A stretch of DNA of 10,635 nucleotides from Pseudomonadota bacterium. GTDB taxonomy: Bacteria; Pseudomonadota; Alphaproteobacteria; Rhizobiales; Hyphomicrobiaceae. The translations under genes were made by a program, and so were the position numbers. The notes beneath the pieces were generated by a model. It was not told where the DNA came from and ran no database searches. It saw nothing but the letters and a program-made list of their open reading frames with translations. Below are positions 7,297-10,635 of the stretch, one piece after another. The DNA lies in NCBI GenBank assembly GCA_023416575.1, contig JAEZHL010000186.1:1-10635 (forward strand), written 5' to 3'. Within the stretch, counting starts at the first letter, position 1, and each line of letters begins with the position of its first letter.

Positions 7297-8592
7297 ATGC
7301 TCAAGCGCACGACGGGCGCCTTCGCGCTCGGCTTGGCTGCTCTGCTGGCCGTCACCGCCCCTGCTGCCGCTCAAAAGGAATTCAAGATCGGCGTGATCTA
7401 CGACCTGACGGGACCGTTCGCGGCCGGCGGCTCGAAGCCAGCTGCGATCGGCACCCAGATCGCGATCGACATGATCAACGAGCGGGGCGGGGTCGAAGGG
7501 TACAAGATCGTCCCCGTCAATGCTGACGCCCAGTCCAAAGCCGACGTCGCCATCAATGAGGCCGAGCGCCTTTTGAACGACGTCAAGGTCGACATGCTGA
7601 TGGGCGTCTTCTCGAGCGCCCACTGCGTGCCGATGGCGGCCAAGGTCGATGCCGCAAAGAAGTTCATGTGGGCCAACGTCTGCGTGGCCTCTGCCGTCTT
7701 CAAGGACAAGAACTTGCAGTACGTGTTCCGCGGCCAGGTCCATTCCGATCAGTTCGGCGAGGCCTCCTGCAAGTTCATCAGCGAGGTTTCCAAATCCAAG
7801 CTTGGCGTCGACGTGAAGGACGTGCGCGTCGCTATCATCCACGAGGACGGGCCATACGGCGCCGGCGTTGCCAAGGGCAACAAGGAGACGTGCTCGGCGC
7901 TCGGCATGAACATCGTGCACGAGGAAGGCTACGCTGCGACTTCCACCGATCTTTCGGCGCTGGTAACCAAGCTGCGCCGTGCCCGGCCCGACATCATCCT
8001 GCACACGGGCTACAACCCCGACATCACGCTCTTTCTGCGCCAAGCCAAAGATGCCGGCCTCAAGTGGAAGGCGCTGATCGGTCATGGCGCAGGCTTCGCC
8101 CAGATCGACAAGCTGACGGAGACGTTCGGCAAGGACGTCGACTATCTCTACAATGTCGATCCCGTCGCCGCCCAGCTGCTCGACCCGAAGACGCTGGCGC
8201 CGGGGCTCGGCGAGGTCACTGAAGAAATGGTCAAGCGCTATAAGGCCGCGACCGGGGCCAGCGAGGTGCCGACCCACGCATCGCAGGGCTTCAACCAGTC
8301 CTGGTACTTCTTCACCGACGTGCTGCCGCGCGCGATCAAGAAATACGGCGGCGTTGATGCGGAGGCACTGCGCAAGTCCGCTCTCGATACTGACATTCCG
8401 GAAGGCGGAACTGTCCAGGGCTATGGCGTGAAGTTCAACCCGCCCGGACACCCCATGGCTGGCCAGAACGCGCGGTCGTTCCCGGTCGTGATGCAGTACA
8501 TCGGCGGACAGACCAAAATCGCTTGGCCGACCTCGATCAAGACCATCGATCCGGTGCTGCCGCTTCCCAAGGGGCACACTTACGCGCCGTGA
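7297..8592 (+). CDS. ABC transporter periplasmic substrate-binding protein, LivK-like (Peripla_BP_6)
   Basis: The 431-residue precursor has a clear Sec signal peptide: MLKR, a hydrophobic core at about 8-20, and a cleavage site after A25 (APAAA|QKEF). The mature protein begins with a strand 'FKIGVIYDLTGPFA', the standard start of the branched-chain amino acid binding-protein family, followed by 'INERGGVEGYKI' and 'INEAERLLNDVKVDMLMG'. The ligand-loop region carries 'FSSAHCVPMAAK' at about 105-116, and a later segment reads 'IIHEDGPYGAGVAKGNKE'. The family binds leucine-type amino acids but also amides, urea, aromatic acids and other small compounds, so the ligand is not assignable. Four cysteines (110, 129, 158, 199) in the mature protein are notable. 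It heads an operon with two ATPases and a permease, and a hairpin just after its stop may keep its level above theirs. Confidence 0.93.
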   Translation: MLKRTTGAFALGLAALLAVTAPAAAQKEFKIGVIYDLTGPFAAGGSKPAAIGTQIAIDMINERGGVEGYKIVPVNADAQSKADVAINEAERLLNDVKVDMLMGVFSSAHCVPMAAKVDAAKKFMWANVCVASAVFKDKNLQYVFRGQVHSDQFGEASCKFISEVSKSKLGVDVKDVRVAIIHEDGPYGAGVAKGNKETCSALGMNIVHEEGYAATSTDLSALVTKLRRARPDIILHTGYNPDITLFLRQAKDAGLKWKALIGHGAGFAQIDKLTETFGKDVDYLYNVDPVAAQLLDPKTLAPGLGEVTEEMVKRYKAATGASEVPTHASQGFNQSWYFFTDVLPRAIKKYGGVDAEALRKSALDTDIPEGGTVQGYGVKFNPPGHPMAGQNARSFPVVMQYIGGQTKIAWPTSIKTIDPVLPLPKGHTYAP

Positions 8593-8605
8593 GCGCCCGC
8601 TGATG

Positions 8606-8640
8606 GCAAGCGGCCGCCGCCCTGTGCGCCGGCCGCCTGC
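8606..8640 (+). other. Intergenic hairpin after the binding-protein gene
   Basis: An 11-base inverted repeat (arms 8606-8616 and 8630-8640, core GCGGCCG/CGGCCGC, one mismatch) encloses a 13-base loop. No T-run follows, so it is not a classical terminator for the whole operon. Such structures after the first gene of ABC operons often protect the binding-protein mRNA or cause partial termination; that role is inferred here. Confidence 0.55.
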
Positions 8641-8679
8641 TGTCCCACAATCCGCGCTGGACGCGAACGGGCGATCCAC

Positions 8680-9414
8680 ATGACGTTATTGACTGTCCAA
8701 GGCCTGACGAAAACCTTCAACGGATTCACCGCCGTCAAGGACGTGGCATTCGAGGTCGCGGAAGGCGAGATCCTCGGTCTCATCGGGCCCAACGGCTCGG
8801 GCAAGAGCACCACTTTCAACTGCATCGCTGGCATGTACACGCCAAGCGCCGGCAGCATCGTGTTCGACGGCCGCGAGATCGCGGGATTGCCAGCGAACCG
8901 CGTCTGTCACGCCGGGATCGGCCGCACCTACCAGATCCCGCGGCCATTCCGGAACCTGAGTGTACTGGAGAACGTCGCGCTGTCGGCCTGGTTCGGACAG
9001 AACGGGCGCGTGTCGCGGCCGGAATGCTGGCGGCTCGCCGAGGAAGCGCTCGACATGGTCGGGTTGCCGACCGATGCCAACCTGAAGACCGACGGCCTCG
9101 GCGCCGCCGCGCTGAAGAAGCTCGAGCTCGCACGCGCGCTCGCGACCCAGCCGCGCCTGCTGCTCGCCGACGAAAGCCTCAACGGGCTCGACCATGCCGA
9201 GATGGAGCAGGCCGCCGACATGTTGGAGCGCATTCGCAAGGAGCGGAAAATCACAATCGTCTGGGTCGAGCACATCATGGGCGTTCTGATGCGGGTGGTC
9301 GACCGTGTCGTCGTGCTCGATCACGGGGAGGTCATCTTCGACGGCAGCCCCGCGGCGGCGCAGAACGACGGACGCGTGATCGAGGTCTACCTCGGCAGCG
9401 ATGCGGCGGCATGA
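8680..9414 (+). CDS. livG: ABC transporter ATP-binding protein, LivG-like
   Basis: The product is a 244-residue cytoplasmic ATPase subunit powering import of the ligand delivered by the upstream binding protein. Walker A is GPNGSGKST at 36-44, the Q-loop glutamine is Q85 in 'GRTYQIPRPF' (a hallmark of LivG-type subunits), Walker B is LLLADE at 160-165 with catalytic E165, and the switch histidine is H198 in 'WVEHIM'. The ABC signature is degenerate: the expected LSxGQ-type motif is replaced by GLGAAALKKLELARAL at 139-154, and the residue after the catalytic glutamate is serine instead of the usual proline. The other motifs are intact, so the protein is probably active. No clear ribosome site is visible before the ATG. 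The stop overlaps the longest possible livF start (ATGA at 9411-9414). The symbol denotes the family, not proven leucine transport. Confidence 0.93.
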   Translation: MTLLTVQGLTKTFNGFTAVKDVAFEVAEGEILGLIGPNGSGKSTTFNCIAGMYTPSAGSIVFDGREIAGLPANRVCHAGIGRTYQIPRPFRNLSVLENVALSAWFGQNGRVSRPECWRLAEEALDMVGLPTDANLKTDGLGAAALKKLELARALATQPRLLLADESLNGLDHAEMEQAADMLERIRKERKITIVWVEHIMGVLMRVVDRVVVLDHGEVIFDGSPAAAQNDGRVIEVYLGSDAAA

Positions 9415-9417
9415 GGA
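9413..9417 (+). promoter_or_regulatory. Ribosome-binding site favouring the second livF start
   Basis: GAGGA five bases before the ATG at 9423, sitting on the livG stop. The first in-frame ATG at 9411 has no comparable sequence upstream. Confidence 0.5.
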
Positions 9418-9422
9418 CGGCG

Positions 9423-10127
9423 ATGCTCCAGCTCGACAACATCGACGCCGGCTATGGCCATTTCCAGGCTCTGTTCGATGTGTCGATGCGCATCGAGGCC
9501 GGTGAAGCGGTGGCTGTCATCGGCGCCAATGGTGCTGGCAAGACCACCCTGCTCAGCGTCATTTCCGGTCTGCTGCCGGCGACATCAGGCTCGATGACGA
9601 TGGAAGGAACGGACCTGCGGCAGACCCCGCCGCACAAGATCATTGAGACCGGCATCGCCCATGTCCCTGAGAGCCGGCGCCTGTTTCCCCGCCTCAGCGT
9701 GGAGGAGAACCTGCGCATGGGCGCCTTCGTGCCGTCTGCCCGCGCCCACTTCGCCGAGCGGCTCGACTACGTCTACGGACTTTTCCCCCGGCTCAAGGAG
9801 CGCCGCAATCAGCTCGCCGGCACCATGTCCGGCGGCGAGCAGCAGATGTGCGCCATCGGCCGGGCGCTGATGAGCCGGCCGAAGCTCATTCTGCTCGACG
9901 AGCCATCGATGGGCCTCGCGCCGGTGATCGTCAGCCAGGTTTTCGACCTCGTCCGCCGCATCCGTTCCGAAGGCTACACAGTGCTGATCGTGGAGCAGAA
10001 CGTCGCTCAGGTCCTCAAGGTCGTGAACCGGGCCTACCTCATCGAGGTTGGGCGCGTGGAGAAGAGCGGGCCGGCATCCGAAATGCTGGCGAGCGACGAG
10101 ATCCGTAAGTCGTACATGGGAATCTAG
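9423..10127 (+). CDS. livF: ABC transporter ATP-binding protein, LivF-like
   Basis: The product is a 234-residue ATPase, second nucleotide-binding subunit of the importer and partner of the LivG-like protein. Walker A is GANGAGKTT at 34-42, the signature is a canonical MSGGEQQ at 135-141, and Walker B is LILLDEPSMGL at 155-165 with catalytic E160. The switch position reads 'IVEQNV', with glutamine where most ABC proteins have histidine, which is normal for the LivF family. The 'HVPESRRLFPRLSVEENLRMG' segment is also typical. I chose ATG 9423 because GAGGA precedes it and LivF proteins usually begin with ML-x-[LV]; the ATG at 9411 would add four residues and overlap the livG stop by four bases. 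Either way translation is coupled to livG. A strong hairpin follows the stop, before the permease gene. Confidence 0.94.
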   Translation: MLQLDNIDAGYGHFQALFDVSMRIEAGEAVAVIGANGAGKTTLLSVISGLLPATSGSMTMEGTDLRQTPPHKIIETGIAHVPESRRLFPRLSVEENLRMGAFVPSARAHFAERLDYVYGLFPRLKERRNQLAGTMSGGEQQMCAIGRALMSRPKLILLDEPSMGLAPVIVSQVFDLVRRIRSEGYTVLIVEQNVAQVLKVVNRAYLIEVGRVEKSGPASEMLASDEIRKSYMGI

Positions 10128-10134
10128 GGGCAGA

Positions 10135-10161
10135 GGGCCGGCGGCACAGCCGCATTGGCCC
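10135..10161 (+). other. Intergenic hairpin between livF and the permease gene
   Basis: Nested inverted repeats GGGCC/GGCCC (10135-10139, 10157-10161) and GCGGC/GCCGC (10141-10145, 10149-10153) close on a three-base loop, with small asymmetric bulges. No T-run follows. It could slow RNA decay or cause partial termination before the permease gene. Confidence 0.5.
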
Positions 10162-10192
10162 ATTCGCGCGGGGAGCAGCCCGGGGGCACGGA

Positions 10193-10635
10193 ATGGATTG
10201 CGCGCTCGACATCTTCTTCCTCGAAGCCATCCTGAATGGCGTTCTGCTGGCGGGACTGCTGGCCCTCCTGGCGCTCGGGCTCAACCTGATCTTCGGCGTG
10301 ATCGACGTCGTCTGGATCTGCTACGCCGAGCTGGTGATGGTCGGGATGTACGCCATCTTCTATTTCTACAAGGTGGCCGGGTTGCCGTTACCATTGGCAA
10401 TGCTGCTCGGCATCCTGATCGTCGCGATGGCCGGCATCATCCTGCATGTCGTCGTGATCCGGCCGGTGCTCGAGACACCGCCCATCAACCAGCTTCTCGT
10501 CACGGGTGGGGTGCTCTTCTTCCTGCAGGCCGTGGCGACGATGGCGTTCGGCATCGAGTTCCGGAACATCGGCGTCCAGCTCGGCTCTGTGTCCGTCGCG
10601 GACATGTATTTCTCCTGGAATCGCATCCTGACCTT
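10193..10635 (+). CDS. livH: ABC transporter permease, LivH-like, 5' part
   Basis: Reading from ATG 10193 gives 147 codons with no stop before the window ends; full LivH proteins have about 290 residues. The translation is strongly hydrophobic, with likely membrane helices near 8-36, 40-60, 66-90 and 100-120. It shows the family layout 'ILNGVLLAGLLALLALGLNLIFGVIDV' followed by 'AELVMVGMYA', then 'VIRPVLETPPINQLLVTGG', close to the usual R-P-[LI]-R-x-x-P...L-[IL]-x-T-x-G pattern of LivH permeases. The usual 'N-x-A-H-G-E/D' stretch is replaced by 'VVWICYAEL'. It forms the inner-membrane channel together with a LivM-type partner expected just downstream. The start is supported by the hydrophobicity pattern and length; a GGGGAG stretch at 10170-10175 is too far upstream to be a standard ribosome site, so the start is moderately certain. 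Confidence 0.88.
   Translation, partial: MDCALDIFFLEAILNGVLLAGLLALLALGLNLIFGVIDVVWICYAELVMVGMYAIFYFYKVAGLPLPLAMLLGILIVAMAGIILHVVVIRPVLETPPINQLLVTGGVLFFLQAVATMAFGIEFRNIGVQLGSVSVADMYFSWNRILT

Noticed and set aside
6994..8679. Very long minus-strand open frame (561 codons) opposite the binding-protein gene
   Set aside because: It lies antisense to a gene with signal peptide and clear family motifs; its translation is Arg/Asp/Gly-rich with no recognisable domain. Long antisense frames are common in high-GC DNA.
9024..9410. Upstream extension of livF inside livG
   Set aside because: It is an out-of-frame shadow of livG, Arg/Ala-rich, and LivF homologues start at about MLQLDNI.

Overview
The window is GC-rich and densely coding. 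It reads as chromosomal DNA of an alphaproteobacterium, most likely of the order Hyphomicrobiales (Rhizobiales). This rests on the otsB / GH15 / otsA arrangement, an HWE-type histidine kinase, EcfG-like promoter motifs and an ABC cassette for amino-acid-type substrates. The genus cannot be fixed from the sequence alone. I see no mobile element, CRISPR array, rRNA or tRNA.

Left edge (1-1376): a truncated minus-strand gene begins with the MYIPP start typical of PaiB-type FMN-binding regulators. It diverges across 314 bases of non-coding DNA from a plus-strand gene for a membrane-anchored protein, in which a DUF2892-like two-helix segment is joined to an SRPBCC (START-like) domain.

Trehalose operon (1377-5301): otsB (trehalose-6-phosphate phosphatase), a cytoplasmic GH15 glycoside hydrolase and otsA (trehalose-6-phosphate synthase) overlap each other by 4 and 22 bases. 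They are almost certainly one transcript. OtsA makes trehalose-6-phosphate from UDP-glucose and glucose-6-phosphate, and OtsB dephosphorylates it to trehalose. The GH15 protein may hydrolyse trehalose or another alpha-glucan. A GGAAC-N17-CGTC motif upstream of otsB resembles the general-stress sigma factor EcfG promoter, and a weaker copy lies before the SRPBCC gene. This suggests that both units belong to the general stress response.

Sensor kinase (5408-7105): a two-helix membrane histidine kinase of the HWE family with a periplasmic sensor region. No response regulator is present in the window. HWE/HisKA_2 kinases commonly feed the PhyR-NepR-EcfG pathway, so a link to the stress promoters is plausible but unproven.

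ABC importer (7297-10635): an exported substrate-binding protein, two ATPases (LivG-like and LivF-like, sharing 4 bases at the longer LivF start) and the beginning of a LivH-like permease that runs off the end. Two strong hairpins lie between genes of this operon. The LivG-like ATPase has a degenerate ABC signature. The substrate is probably an amino acid or related small molecule, but cannot be assigned.

Overall this is mostly a conventional region. I found no convincing undescribed system. The points most worth checking are the stress-promoter candidates, the GH15 enzyme inside the ots operon, the orphan kinase and the LivG signature.
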